From Salvelinus alpinus (Eukaryota; Chordata; Actinopteri; Salmoniformes; Salmonidae), in the NCBI RefSeq assembly GCF_045679555.1, contig NC_092089.1, forward strand, positions 1,688,663-1,752,662: a DNA stretch of 64,000 nucleotides, read 5' to 3'. Every line of letters begins with the position of its first letter. Position 1 is the first letter of the stretch. The notes beneath the pieces were generated by a model. The model made no database searches, was not told the DNA's origin, and was given only the letters and a program-made list of their open reading frames with translations. A program made the position numbers and the translations under genes. Positions 23,263-35,350 of this stretch are shown in pieces.

Positions 23263-24018
23263 TCCTTTCTGAATCATCTCTTCATCTACAGTCATAGGAT
23301 GGTCATCTCAGTATGGCTGTTCCTGTCTCAATGCCCCTGGAACCATGTTCACACACACAGAGTACACACACATCATGATTCGGTAGACCCCCACACACAC
23401 ACACACGTCATGATCCATTAGCTGTCCTCTGCCTCATCATGACCAAGCACTTGCCTTTACCTCGCTTCAAACATCAACCCCATCTCGTTTTTTCTACTCT
23501 TTTCTCCATATTCCTCTTTTTCCATCCTTCTGAAAAGCACTGCTGTAAAACAATGTCTCTCCCTACCTCTCTACTCCTGGGATGCTTCTCAATAGTCTAG
23601 AGTGGCTTCCTCTCCTCATCATCTGCACTGAACATGGTGGATGCACACCAGGAATTTGGTTTTGCCTTTCTAGCTCTGTCACATTAGTGCAGAAAGGAGA
23701 CGAGGGGACATCATTTTGACTATTGAGACGGGCCCCTCCACAATCTACTGTCTTTTGCTGTCATTCTGGTGTATATATTACAAACAGATTGCATCGCTCT
23801 GTCATTTTACTCCTCTGTTGATGACTTTTGTCTTTTGTTTCACATTTCTATCACTCTATTTTTTTAATGTAAATACTTTTAGTCCAACAACTTCTGGTTT
23901 GAGAAGAGAACAACAAAGCATATTGAGAATGGAGACAAATGTGAATCCCTGGGTATTAGTCTGTGTATATTATTATATATATGATAACATGTATGATGTA
24001 TTAATAATTCCAAAAAAT

Positions 24019-24113
24019 ATTAAAAACCAGTAACATTGATTTTTATCGGGTCTGTCTGTCCATTAAAAGTCCCGATACTTGTGTGAAGACGTAATAGAGA
24101 CAAATCATTTATT
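24019..24113. terminator. Back-to-back poly(A) signals of rnf115 and gba1
   Basis: ATTAAA at 24019-24024 (+) is the likely signal for rnf115. AATAAA on the - strand (complement of 24108-24113) is the likely signal for gba1. The two converging transcripts would end within about 100 bp of each other. Confidence 0.65.
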
Positions 24114-24724
24114 CAAAAGGCAAATGGTTTAAACGGCATTAATACATTCTGTACATTATTACTTTACATGATCTCTTTTATAAACCATGTTCACGCGATA
24201 ATGTTAACACCGTTATTAACCAGATTTCAGTTTAGAAACAGTTGTTAGCAGACCGGTGTAATGGTCAGACCTTCTCAAGCAGCAGCAGTGTCTGATCATA
24301 GTAGTGTACCTGGCCCTGGTTTGATCACATGCTATATTCACACATTCCAGAGCTTTTCCCAGCGTGATGAAGATCAGTGCAGGTAGTCACAGCATACATA
24401 GGAACACACAACATATTTGGCTGTATTGGCTAAACCACACACACATTTCAAGCTCTGATCAAAGAAATGGCAGAGCCCACGATGCTGCAGGGTTATCAGG
24501 TATGCTGTGAACAGTCAGGCTGTTATGAGGCAGCACATTGGGCTTTGGGTGGTGGTGGGAGTTGAGTGTGGTGGTGGAAATGTAGCAGACCTGGTAGTGA
24601 GGGATAATGGTGCTGACAGATGACAAATGTTTGGTCGTTTTTTGGAAGTGTAGCACAGGGGTAATGCCGACTGTGACAATGCTTTGGCCCTGGCAGTAAA
24701 GGTGTGTGTTCCATTCCAGTGTGA

Positions 24725-27700
24725 TCAGCGTGTGTTCCAAGCGAGTGTGAGCAGGGAGTGGGCTGGAGCACTGGAGGAGATGAAACCCACAGCAGGATCA
24801 TACACCTCAAACTGGACCTCTGACGACGACCTGCAACACACACACAGTCTCACATCAAGGTAACACACATGCAAACACACACATATCAAGTGTTAACACA
24901 CACACTTTCACCCACCTGTTGAGGATGGTAAGCACCACTGACCCGTCTGGCCTGACGAAGGCAGAGCTTTCCAGTTTTGTTTCCTGACTGAAGGACACAC
25001 CCACTCTCTGAGACCCCTCCCACAGGAACTTACTGTGTAGCAGAGTTAATTTACTTGTGTTATATGCACTTCAACACATACAGATCAGTGATCACCAAGT
25101 AAGTTAGGAAAGAAGGGTTCATTTTATAAAGTATTGGTACAGGGTGTCAGACCTGCCCAGGCTGGACAGTACAGTACCTGAAGTGGGCCATGCTATAGAA
25201 GGTGGGACAGTACCTGAAGTGGGCCATGCTATAGAAGGTGGGACAGTACCTGAAGTGGGCCATGCTATAGAAGGTGGGACAGTACCTGAAGTGGGCCATG
25301 CTATAGAAGGTGGGACAGTACAGTACCTGAAGTGGGCCATGCTATAGAAGGTGGGACAGTACAGTACCTGAAGTGGGCCATGCTATAGAAGGTGGGACAG
25401 TACAGTACCTGAAGTGGGCCATGCTATAGAAGGTGGGACAGTATAGTACCTGAAGTGGGCCATGCTATAGAAGGTGGGACAGTACCTGAAGTGGGCCATG
25501 CTATAGAAGGTGGGACAGTACCTGAAGTGGGCCATGCTATAGAAGGTGGGACAGTACCTGAAGTGGGCCATGCTATAGAAGGTGGGACAGTACAGTACCT
25601 GAAGTGAGCCATGCTATAGAAGGTGGGACAGTACAGTACCGGAAGTGGGCCATGCTATAGAAGGTGGGACAGTACAGTACCTGAAGTGGGCCATGCTATA
25701 GAAGGTGGGACAGTACAGTACCTGAAGTGGGCCATGCTATAGAAGGTGGGACAGTACAGTACCTGAAGTGGGCCATGCTATAGAAGGTGGGACAGTACCT
25801 GAAGTGGGCCATGCTATAGAAGGTGGGACAGTGCCTGAAGTGAGCCATGCTATAGAAGGTGGGACAGTACAGTACCTGAAGTGGGCCATGCTATAGAAGG
25901 TGGGACAGTACAGTACCTGAAGTGGGCCATGCTATAGAAGGTGGGACAGTACAGTACCTGAAGTGAGCCATGCTATAGAAGGTGGGGCAGTACAGTACCT
26001 GAAGTGGGCCATGCTATAGAAGGTGGGACAGTACCTGAAGTGGGCCATGCTATAGAAGATGGGACAGTACAGTGCCTGAAGTGGGCCATGCTATAGAAGG
26101 TGGGACAGTACAGTACCTGAAGTGGGCCATGCTATAGAAGATGGGACAGTACAGTACCTGAAGTGGGCCATGCTATAGAAGGTGGGACAGTACCTGAAGT
26201 GGGCCATGCTATAGAAGATGGGACAGTACCTGAAGTGGGCCATGCTATAGAAGGTAGTACAGTGCCTGAAGTGGGCCATGCTATAGAAGGCAGTACAGTA
26301 CCTGAAGTGGGCCATGCTATAGAAGGCAGTACAGTACCTGAAGTGGGCCATGCTATAGAAGGTAGTACAGTACCTGAAGTGGGCCATGCTATAGAAGGCA
26401 GTACAGTACCTGAAGTGGGCCATGCTATAGAAGGCAGTACAGTACCTGAAGTGGGCCATGCTATAGAAGGCAGTACAGTACCTGAAGTGGGCCATGCTAT
26501 AGAAGGTAGTACAGTACCTGAAGTGGGCCATGCTATAGAAGGCAGTACAGTACCTGAAGTGGCCCATGCTATAGAAGGCAGTACAGTACCCGACGTGGGC
26601 CATGCTATAGAAGGCAGTACAGTACCTGAAGTGGGCCATGCTATAGAAGGTAGTACAGTACCTGAAGTGGGCCATGCTATAGAAGGTAGTACAGTACCTG
26701 AAGTTGGCCATGCTATAGAAGGTAGTACAGTACCTGAAGTGGGCCATGCTATAGAAGGCAGTACAGTACCTGAAGTGGGCCATGCTATAGAAGGTAGTAC
26801 AGTACCTGAAGTGGGCCATGCTATAGAAGGTAGTACAGTACCTGAAGTGGGCCATGCTATAGAAGGCAGTACAGTACCTGAAGTGGGCCATGCTATAGAA
26901 GGCAGTACAGTACCTGAAGTGGGCCATGCTATAGAAGGTAGTACAGTACCTGAAGTGGGCCATGCTATAGAAGGTAGTACAGTACCTGAAGTGGGCCATG
27001 CTATAGAAGGTGGGCTGTTTGTAGAAGATGTCTCGGCTGTGGTCCACGATGATGGGGCTGTCCACGAAGTTCTTCACCCAGTTGGGCCCTCCTCCTTGGT
27101 CCAGAGCCAGGTTCCAGTCTGTCCAGCCCACCACATAGTGGTTCAGGTCCTACAGCAGACAAGAGAGGAGAGGAAGAGAGGGAGAGTAGAGAGAGGAAGA
27201 AAGTGACTCATTCACTGTCTAGTTTGTGTTGTTGTGTTACCTGGCATTGCATCAGCATAAACAATTCTGTGATTCTCAGGAGAGGGACTGTTGCGATGCT
27301 ACATGAATGGAGAGGGAACAGGTAAGAGAGTCCTGTTTCAGTCCTGCAGAGTATTCAGAGAGAAAAAGGAGGGGTGAAAAACAAGAGGGAGGAAGAGCGG
27401 GAGGCATGGATAAACTGAGAGCACCATTCTAGCTTGTTCCCTAGGGCAACATAACAGAGCAGCAGTTTGAGCTGTAGAGTACAGTATGAATGTGTTTAAC
27501 TCGCGCTGAAGGACATGACACAGAACTGACTTCATGAGGGACGAACAAAGAACAAGGAGACAAAAACAGACAGATCTCACAGACACACCTTCAATTCATC
27601 AGTTGGCCCCTGTAACATTTCACAATCAGCACCTAAGCTACTAACTAGATCATACACAGGAATCTGACAAAACATTGAGGTCACACTCAACTTATTTTTG

Positions 27701-30700
27701 TCTGATGTCATGCTGACCTGTTCAATTACCTGCTACAGTAACACCTTCACATGTACACCTGTACGATGTCATTCTCACCCGTTAGCCATACGACTAAGAA
27801 AGAGTACGTATTGACGATCCTCATTCTAGGTCATACGGCTATCTTACCTGTATGATGCTGTGTGCGTACTGCTCAGCTCTCTCCCAGCTACCCAGCCGTA
27901 CTCCTCTGTCTGTGGGGCTCCAGCCAGCGCAGGCCTCCGTTCCAAACAGGTAGTATTCTGGGTACAGGTGGTGGGTAGTGCCCAGGGAGAGCTCTGCCGG
28001 CACCAGAGTGTCCAGGTACCAGTGGACTCCAACACCATGGATATACCTGCCAGCACGCACATCACTGAGGACCTGGGAGGAGGAGGAGCATACTTCAATA
28101 TTGTCCAAATGTACACTTTCAACATTTCACTATTTCTTTATGGACTTCTCCCCTTTTCCCATGCATCCTTCTTTTGTTGACTCTCTCTACTCTCTGTCCT
28201 TGACCCTACCTTACCCCATCCCTTCATCTCTCATTCCTTTCCTCCCTCTCTCAAAGCCCCCCCTCTTCTTTCAGAGTCCCTCTCACTCACCACTTTAGCC
28301 CAGTGTGGCAGTAGCAGTCTGTTGTCGTCCAGGATGAGGAGGTGTGTGTGGGGGTGTGTGGAGGTGTGCAGGGCGGGGCCAAGGTCCAGGCCCACCCAAT
28401 CCCTCTGCTCCTCTGCTGTGAAGCCCAGAGCCTGGAAACTGGAGCAGAGAAAACAGATTACTGTTATAATATAATATATGCCATTTAGCAGACGCTTTTA
28501 TCCAAAGCGTGCATAGATTTGACGTATTTTGGTGGTTCCGGGAATCGCACCCACTACCCTGGCGTTACAAGCTCCATACACTACCAACTGAGCTAAAATA
28601 ACCTGTAACATGTACTTCCTCTATAACTAACTTCATTACCAGAATGCAATTACTAACTAAATAACACTTTTTCCTGTTGTCAATTATGTACCTGCCTTAG
28701 ATACACATGTAATATAAAGTGAGATGTGACCTGTAGTTGGTCATCTGTCCAGCAGAGGGCTCGTTGCCTGTGGTCACGGCCCAGAATGATAGGTTGTATT
28801 TGGCATACTCCTCCAGGAACCTGAGGGAGTAGAATGAATACTCAGAGAGAGGGGGAAAAGTCCAACTCCTCTGTAAGGCTCCATGTGCCCAGGTCTTTGT
28901 GTGTACAGTATGATAACTGACATAGTATTTAGTCCAGGTCTTTGTGTGTATACTGTATGATAACTGACATAGTATTTAGTTCAGGTTTAGGTGTGTATAC
29001 TGTATGATACCTGACATAGTATTTAGCCCAGGTCTTGTGCTCCTTGCCCCCAGGCTGGCCCTTCAAAGAGCCCTTGCCAGTGAGAGCACCGTTGGTCTTC
29101 AACCATGCGGGGGCGCTCCAGGCACTGGCCAGCAGAGACAGGGGGCGGGGCGACAGGGCCTGGGCTCGCTGCAGCAGGGGGATCTGGGATTGGACCAACA
29201 ACAGGAAGTGGTGTTGTGAGTACATACATCCCTATTCATCCATGACTGCATGGCCATGCACGACTCCAACTCCATCAAGTTTGCTGACGACAGTGGTAGG
29301 CCTGTTACCCGGCTACCGTCTGACATTCGAAGACATTACAGGTGCATCAAAGCCAAGACAGAGAGACAAAAAAACTGCTTCAATTACCAGGCCATCAGAC
29401 TGTTGAACAGCCATCACTAGCTGTCTACAAGGTGATATACACTCACTGACACCGAATACTGTCCCATGTTATTGAGACATTGATCCACTAGAAACTTCCT
29501 GTTTCACACTGTGTATTTAAATACTGTATCCCCGACATAGATTAATTATTCTGCAGCATTGAAGGTCCCCAAGAACACAGTGGCCTCCATCATTCTTAAA
29601 TGAAAGACGTTTGGAATAGAGTTCGACCGATTAATCGGAATGGACGATTAATTGGGGACGATTTCAAGTTTTCATAACAATCGGAAATCGGTATTTTTGG
29701 ACGCCGATTTTGCTATTTTATTCAAAAATATATATGATTACACCTTTATTTAACTAGGCAAGTCAGTTAAGAACACATTCTTATTTTCAATGACGGCCTA
29801 GGAACGGTGGGTTAACTGCCTTGTTCAGGGGCAGAACGACAGATCTTTACCTTGTCAGCTCAGGGATTCAATCTTGCAAACTTACGGTTAACTAGTCCAA
29901 CGCTCTAACCACCTGCCTCACGAGGAGCCCGCCTGTTACGCGAATGCAGTAAGAAGCCAAGGTAAGTTGCTAGCTAGCATTAAACTTATCTTATAAAAAA
30001 CAAACAATCAATCAATCAATCATAATCACTAGTTAACTACACATGGTTGATGATATTACTAGTTTATCTAGCGTGTCCTGCGTTGCATATAATCGATGCG
30101 GTGCGCATTCGCGAAAAATGACTGTCGTTGCTCCAACATGTACCTAACCATAAACATCAATGCCTTTCTTAAAATCAATACACAGAAGTATATATTTTTA
30201 AACCTGCATATTTAGCTAAAAGAAATCCAGGTTAGCAGGCAATATTAACCAGGTGAAATTGTGTCACTTCTCTTGCGTTCATTGCACGCAGAGTCAGGGT
30301 ATATGCAACAGTTTGGGCCGCCTGGCTCGTTGCGAACTAATTTGCCAGAATTTTACGTAATTATGACATAACATTGAAGGTTGTGCAATGTAACAGGAAT
30401 ATTTAGACTTATGGATGCCACCCGTTAGATAAAATACGGAACGGTTCCGTATTTCACTGTAAGAATAAACGTTTTGTTTTCGAAATGATAGTTTCCGGAT
30501 TCGACCATATTAATGACCTAAGGCTCGTATTTCTGTGTGTTATTATGTTATAATTAAGTCTATGATTTGATAGAGCAGTCTGACTGAGCGATGGTAGGCA
30601 CCAGCAGGCTCGTAAGCATTCATTCAAACAGCACTTTCGTGCGTTTTGCCAGCAGCTCTTCGCAATGGTTTAAGCATTGCGCTGTTTATGACTTCAAGCC

Positions 30701-33029
30701 TATCAACTCCCGAGATTAGGCTGGTGTAACCGATGTGAAATGGCTAGCTAGTTAGCGGGGTGAGCGCTAATAGCGTTTCAAACGTCACTCGCTCTGAGAC
30801 TTGGAGTAGTTGTTCCCCTTGCTCTGCAAGGGTAACGCTGCTTCGAGGGTGGCTCTTATCGATGTGTTCCTGGTTCGAGCCCAGGTAGCGGCGAGGAGAG
30901 GGATGGAAGCTATACTGTTACACTGGCAATACTAAAGAACCTATAAGAACATCCAATAGTCAAAGGTATATTAAATTCAAATTGTATAGATAGAAATAGT
31001 CCTATAATTCCTATAATAACTACAACCTAAAACTTCTTACCTGGGAATATTGAAGACTCATGTTAAAAGGAACCACCAGCTTTCATATGTTCTCATGTTC
31101 TGAGCAAGGAACTTAAACGTTAGCTTTCTTACATGGCACAAATTGCACTTTTACTTTCTTCTCCAACACTTTGTTTTTGCATTATTTAAACCAAATTTAA
31201 CATGTTTCATTATTTATTTGAGGCTAAATTGATTTTATTGATGTATTATATTAAGTTAAAATAAGTGTTCATTCAGTATTGTTGTAATTGTCATTATTAC
31301 AAATAAATAAATAAAATTCGGCCGATTAATCGGTATCGACTTTTTTTGGTCCTCCAATAATCGGTATCGGCGTTGAAAAATCATAATCGGTCGACCTCTA
31401 GTTTGGAACCACCAAGACTCTTCCTAGAGCTGGCCGCCCGGCCAAACTCAACTTCACAATAACAGCACTTACAGTTGATCGGAACAGCTCTAGCAGGGCA
31501 GAAATGTGACAAGCTGACTTGTTGGAAAGGTGGCATCCTATGATGGTGCCACGTTAAAAGTTACTGAGCTCTTCAGTATGGGCCATTCTACTGCCAATGT
31601 TTGTCTATGGAAATTGCATGGCTGTGTGCTCGGTGTACAGTACATACTGTATGGATTTCATTTTGATTCTGCTACAGTGCTATTTAGGTTGTTCATTGGA
31701 TTCAGATGTTCTTGATTTCTTGCCTTTTTTATTTTCATTTTAATTGTTTGACATCTGACTGCAGTTTTTGGAGCTAGTAACATAAGCATTTCGCTGCACA
31801 GCTATAACACCTGCTAAACTGTTTACGCGACCATTAAACTTTAATTTGATACGTTTACGATCTAACAAGTCAAAGGAGAGAAAGAGCTGAAAAAAGAGAA
31901 CGAGAAACAGAGAGACTATCTAAGCCACCTTCATGTTAGTGTCCTCTGGTGCTAAGGTAAAGTTGTCCAGGTTGTAGTCTCCAGGTGAGTCGGCATAGGT
32001 GTACAGATGGGTTGAGAAATCACAGCTGGCAATGGGCACCCGCACCACACTGTACCCAATACCTGGGACACAAAGCACAGCAGTATACACACTTAACTCA
32101 GCCTTTATCTGACCAGGTTTGTCCCATTGACATAAAATGTCTTACTCAAGTGAAATAGACAGGACTATTCTAGTAATTATGATTATAGCTATGGCCCTTA
32201 CTGACACCCTGACCTCTCACCCTGAGCAGAGAAGTACTGTCGTAGTAGCTGGTCCTGTGTTCTGGGGGACAGAGACAGGATGTTGATGGCAGCTGAGTCT
32301 GTCATGGCTCCTCCAAACCCTCTGATCCTCTGGTACTTCTGGTAGGGAACCACAGTCAGCCTGAGAACTGGGAGAGATGGAGGGGGAGAGAGGGGGGTGG
32401 TCAGTACAGGTCCTGAAGGGTAACAGTGTGTGCAGGCTTTTGTCTTTTTTGTTTCCCACCCTTGGGCTAGTGGGGGTTGTTGTTTTCAGCCCAGGCTATT
32501 CTCACCTGCTCCAGTGCTGTTCTTCTGTCCCTGTCCCTGTCCTCTCTGCAGCCTGCTGCCAGCCTTACTGCTGGTGAAGGACAGGAACTGACCCAAGGCA
32601 GGTAGTGTGTCCGACCCAATACTGTCACAGTGGGTGGAGTTACACTCACACACCACCGAGCCATGGCCAAAGTTACGGGCCACACACTCATCACTGCCTG
32701 GGGAGGAAACACACACACAGGGTTATAGAGGGTCGTTCATAAGGGGAAGGGAAGCTATGGGTCTTTGGTCATCAGCATCAATAAATGACATGACTGACAG
32801 TGGTAAACATGCTGATTTAAACAATGCAGTTCAGAAACGTGTCATAAAGCTTTATGTATGTGTTATGTGTTAAGTAGTTATAAACATGGTCATGGCTAGT
32901 TCTACATTTAATTCGACTAGTTAGTTAGTTCCCATGTGAAAGTGGCCATACATAACATACTGTACCTCTGGATCGTGTTGCTACTCCAATGAACAAAGCG
33001 AGAGGGATGAGTGCTGTTGACAATGGCAT
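24725..33029 (-). CDS. gba1: Lysosomal glucocerebrosidase (GBA1), complete
   Basis: This glycoside hydrolase family 30 enzyme splits glucosylceramide into glucose and ceramide in lysosomes. Eleven coding exons on the - strand: 33029-32966, 32697-32506, 32367-32221, 32062-31929, 29183-29011, 28820-28731, 28438-28291, 28072-27848, 27149-26986, 25032-24916 and 24830-24725. The sum is 1560 nt, 519 residues (human 536), with every phase consistent. The N terminus [18 protein letters not shown] is a short signal peptide. The acid/base glutamate is E257 in TTGNEP and the nucleophile is E362 in FGTEAC, and both are present. Other landmarks are [43 protein letters not shown] and [20 protein letters not shown]. 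The exon 9 donor is the first of 49 copies of itself (see the array at 25168-26985), so the real splice choice is uncertain. Introns hold a hAT, Tc1 and LINE pieces and a SINE. The gene is tail to tail with rnf115. Confidence 0.96.
25168..26985 (-). repeat. Minisatellite made of gba1 exon 9 end plus donor site
   Basis: Counting the exon's own copy, 49 units contain the complement of TTCTATAGCATGGCCCACTT plus CAGgtactgt. These are the last nine codons of gba1 exon 9 (FYSMAHFR) and the 5' splice site. From about 26230 to 26985, next to the exon, all units are 36 bp. Farther away, 36-bp and 41-bp units (extra acagt) alternate. Both strands of the 36-bp tract are stop-free, giving 347-codon open frames each way. 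The array fills almost the whole intron between exons 9 and 10. Confidence 0.96.
28480..28612 (-). mobile_element. tRNA-derived SINE fragment
   Basis: On the - strand the sequence has tagctcagttggtagtgta, then cttgtaacgccagggtagtg and a B-box-like ggtgcgattcccgg, so it is a tRNA-like head. The tail gcttttggataaaagcgtct is typical of an abundant fish SINE. It lies in a gba1 intron between exons 6 and 7. Confidence 0.75.
28880..29010 (-). repeat. Short tandem repeat from gba1 exon 5 end
   Basis: About three units of roughly 47 bp follow the exon 5 donor (29010-29009). Each contains the complement of TAAATACTATGTCAG, which encodes the exon's last residues KYYV(R), followed by (g/t)tatcatac. In the two distal units the donor GT has become TT. 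A larger array of the same unit lies at 43216-43590. Confidence 0.88.
29236..29540 (+). mobile_element. LINE fragment (reverse transcriptase and 3' tail)
   Basis: A short open stretch reads [12 protein letters not shown], containing the FADD core of a LINE reverse transcriptase. It is followed by a joined 3' piece including gccatcagactgttgaacag. Most of the element is deleted. It lies in the large gba1 intron between exons 4 and 5. Confidence 0.7.
29617..31400. mobile_element. hAT-like non-autonomous transposon, 1.78 kb
   Basis: The ends are inverted (tagagttcgaccgatta at the left, taatcggtcgacctcta style at the right). An exact 8-bp target duplication, gtttggaa, flanks it at 29609-29616 and 31401-31408, as for hAT transposons. 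No transposase ORF was seen. The interior holds a SINE-like segment (29740-29940). The flanks together form a piece of Tc1 transposase (coding for KNTVASIIL and [14 protein letters not shown]), so the hAT jumped into an older Tc1 relic (about 29550-31460) within the gba1 intron. Confidence 0.88.
31460..31860 (+). mobile_element. Tc1 3'-end piece joined to LINE tail
   Basis: 31460-31640 matches the non-coding right end of a salmonid Tc1-like family as I recall it (gacttgttggaaaggtggca). 31640-31860 is a LINE 3' tail with agcatttcgctgcacagcta. No coding potential. Confidence 0.55.
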
Positions 33030-35250
33030 TCTATCTGTAGAGAGAACAGAGAATAACAACAGCATGCTGACAGGTGCTGTAGCCTACTAGCCCCTGATCA
33101 TGACTCTGTTCCATTACATTATACATACGGAGTAACGTTAGGCTCCTTTAGTCCATTAGCTAGTGTCATTTTAATCCGCAACTGTCACAATCACTGTCAC
33201 CAGTGCGCATCAGAGGTTCGTTCTTACCTAGTTTTTATCAGGATATTTGACATGTCATAAAGTGCACGTCAAGTATTGAGTCGCATGTCCAACTGATCGA
33301 TTTTCTCTGCTATATCCGGATTGTACAAAATTGTATGGACCTCGATAGTCATATGACAAGCGCACTGTGGTACGTCACTTCGATGTAAATTGTAGTTTAC
33401 CACTAGAGGTCGCCAGTGACAAATACAAGGTTGGGAACATTGCCCACCATAGTAGTGTAACGAATGTGTAACGAGCCTGCAAAGCCACTGAAACTCACGT
33501 AGCTAGTTAACTAGCATAAACAGTTCGGTACGATCATTTTCCATGAAATAATCAAGTTGTGGTTTATTTGGATGAATATAGTGCCCACCAACAGCCACCA
33601 ACCCGGACCCAAAGCACACTGGCGCTACTCAAACTGACTGGCCCAGCGTGCCCCAGTCAGCATCATCAACATACAGAAACTCATTTGCATAACACTGTGT
33701 GATAGGCTGAGAGATATTCAAACGTATACACACATTAGTTTACGTTACCCATGTAAATAGAATCCATGGATTCGATTTCTATGACATTACCTTCTTAGAC
33801 TGAAACACATAATTGAACTGACTAAACATAAAACAATATATATGTAATCCACTGAGACATTGTACAATGACCACACAGATAGAACAATAACCTAGTGTGG
33901 GTTAGTTATGAAAATCTTTGTCAATGCTTTCTGAATGTATATGGTTACCAGTGTTAAAACCCTCTAGCCAAGCGGGCTTCCTAACCGTTAATATATAGTT
34001 CAGTGCTCCTAACAGTTCTTTGGGGTCCACCCCCTGACCTGCTGCAATTAACTCAGGTGCTTGACACTTTCTCTTGTAGGTGCACAGGGCATCTCAGTGT
34101 TTACGTCCGTTTGTGTTGTATATGTCTCTGTGTCTTTGACTAGCTTTCAGTCCTGACAGTGTCCAGTTCCCTTTCAGCTGACACATTAACATCTCTTGGA
34201 GCCCACAGTTTACCATTTTCCTCCACCCTTCTCCTGAAGGGTAACCTAGGCAACACTGGTTTATTTTTCTCAGATCACCCAGTTTCCTGTTGTGCTCTGA
34301 AACAACCCCAAAGTAAGATTTGAGTATAAGTAAGGTTATAGTGTACGATGGAATAATAAGGCCCATTCCACTGTACTCCAGTACTTCATACAGCACATCT
34401 GACCGTTGTTTTTGCAATTTAAAAGTAAGCTGACAACCTCTTCTGGTATTCACTAAGCCACACATATTCATTATTCTCATACCTGGGGGTGTCATCTTTA
34501 GAGCAAACACTGTGGCCCTCCAGGATCTCTCTCTCTCTCTCTAATCATGTCGACTATCTCCTAGCAAATCCTTTTCAAACTTTGCATAATGAAGAAATAC
34601 AGAGATAAGACTCTTGGTGCTCATCAGCCACTCAACATTACAAAAGGACATGGCAAAAAAATAGAAGATTCATCCAGAGTTGTTTGGATGGAAGCAGTGG
34701 CTAGCAGCTGTACTGAGGTAGCTAACGTTAGCTAGTTAGGACGTATCTTTGTTGATGTTTGATGTCAGACCGATGCTGAATTTGATTCTGAACGTAAAAT
34801 ACACTTTACTCTTTAAAAGTAAATGCTAAATTCCTCTTAGTGCACTAAGAGCTAAATATAGGGGGAGTAACTAGCCTATAAACTGATCATAACCCAAATG
34901 TTAGAATGTTTGTGTGGCTCAAAACTCATTTCTGGCATTGGTGCATTCAATTTGTAGTATAGTGGTTTTGACGCATATTCGTTTTATGTATGTGACAATA
35001 AAACATATATCTTATTTTTGCCCTACCAATATTTACATGTTAAAATCACCACTGTCAAGACATAACACCACATTCTTCACATGTAATGCCTCCCCACACT
35101 TGTTTGAATGGCTTGAAATTCGTCTCAGTTTGCATTTCAACACAGCGCTCTGCTCTACCCTCTTTTTTCAATGTCTTTAACTGGGAGACCACTGGGTCTC
35201 TATCCTGTGCTTCCAAAAGGAAAGCTGCATTTGTTTGAACTAACTGGCTT
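33030..35250. other. gba1 upstream region and gene-free stretch
   Basis: 33030-33440 precedes the gba1 start and should hold its promoter. A CRE-like tacgtcac is at 33372-33379, and no TATA box is evident. 33440-34090 shows nothing recognisable. 34094-34510 has a 138-codon open frame on the - strand with no domain I recognise. 34510-35250 contains a short (TC)n run and AT-rich sequence without a recognisable gene. Confidence 0.45.
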
Positions 35251-35269
35251 GTTTGAGCTCTGACTGCAG

Positions 35270-35350
35270 GCTCAATAGCGACAACCTGAGGCTTGTTGAC
35301 GATGGCTCTCAGATTGACAGTAAACTCCTGTGGGTCGGCTGTGTCTACAG
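35270..35350 (+). other. Candidate orphan exon, unidentified
   Basis: The 81-nt segment has an AG acceptor (ctctgactgcag) and a GT donor (tctacag|gtc). It is open in the frame that reads LNSDNLRLVDDGSQ, then IDSKLLWVGCVY and a split last codon. I cannot name the protein. The array that follows is built from its last 17 nt, which is what suggests a former exon end. It could also be chance, and the other strand is open here too. Confidence 0.35.

Noticed and set aside
22856-23421. Overlapping + strand open frames of serine/proline/leucine repeats
   Set aside because: They are the three readings of the 32-bp minisatellite in the rnf115 3' UTR.
26163-27206. 347-codon + strand open frame over the gba1 array (unit [12 protein letters not shown])
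   Set aside because: It is the antisense reading of the 36-bp repeat and gba1 exon 9. The length comes from the repeat being a multiple of three, not from a gene.
34094-34510. 138-codon - strand open frame
   Set aside because: No recognisable domain, no splice context or conserved motif, and an AT-rich gene-free neighbourhood. Left as a note in the intergenic entry.
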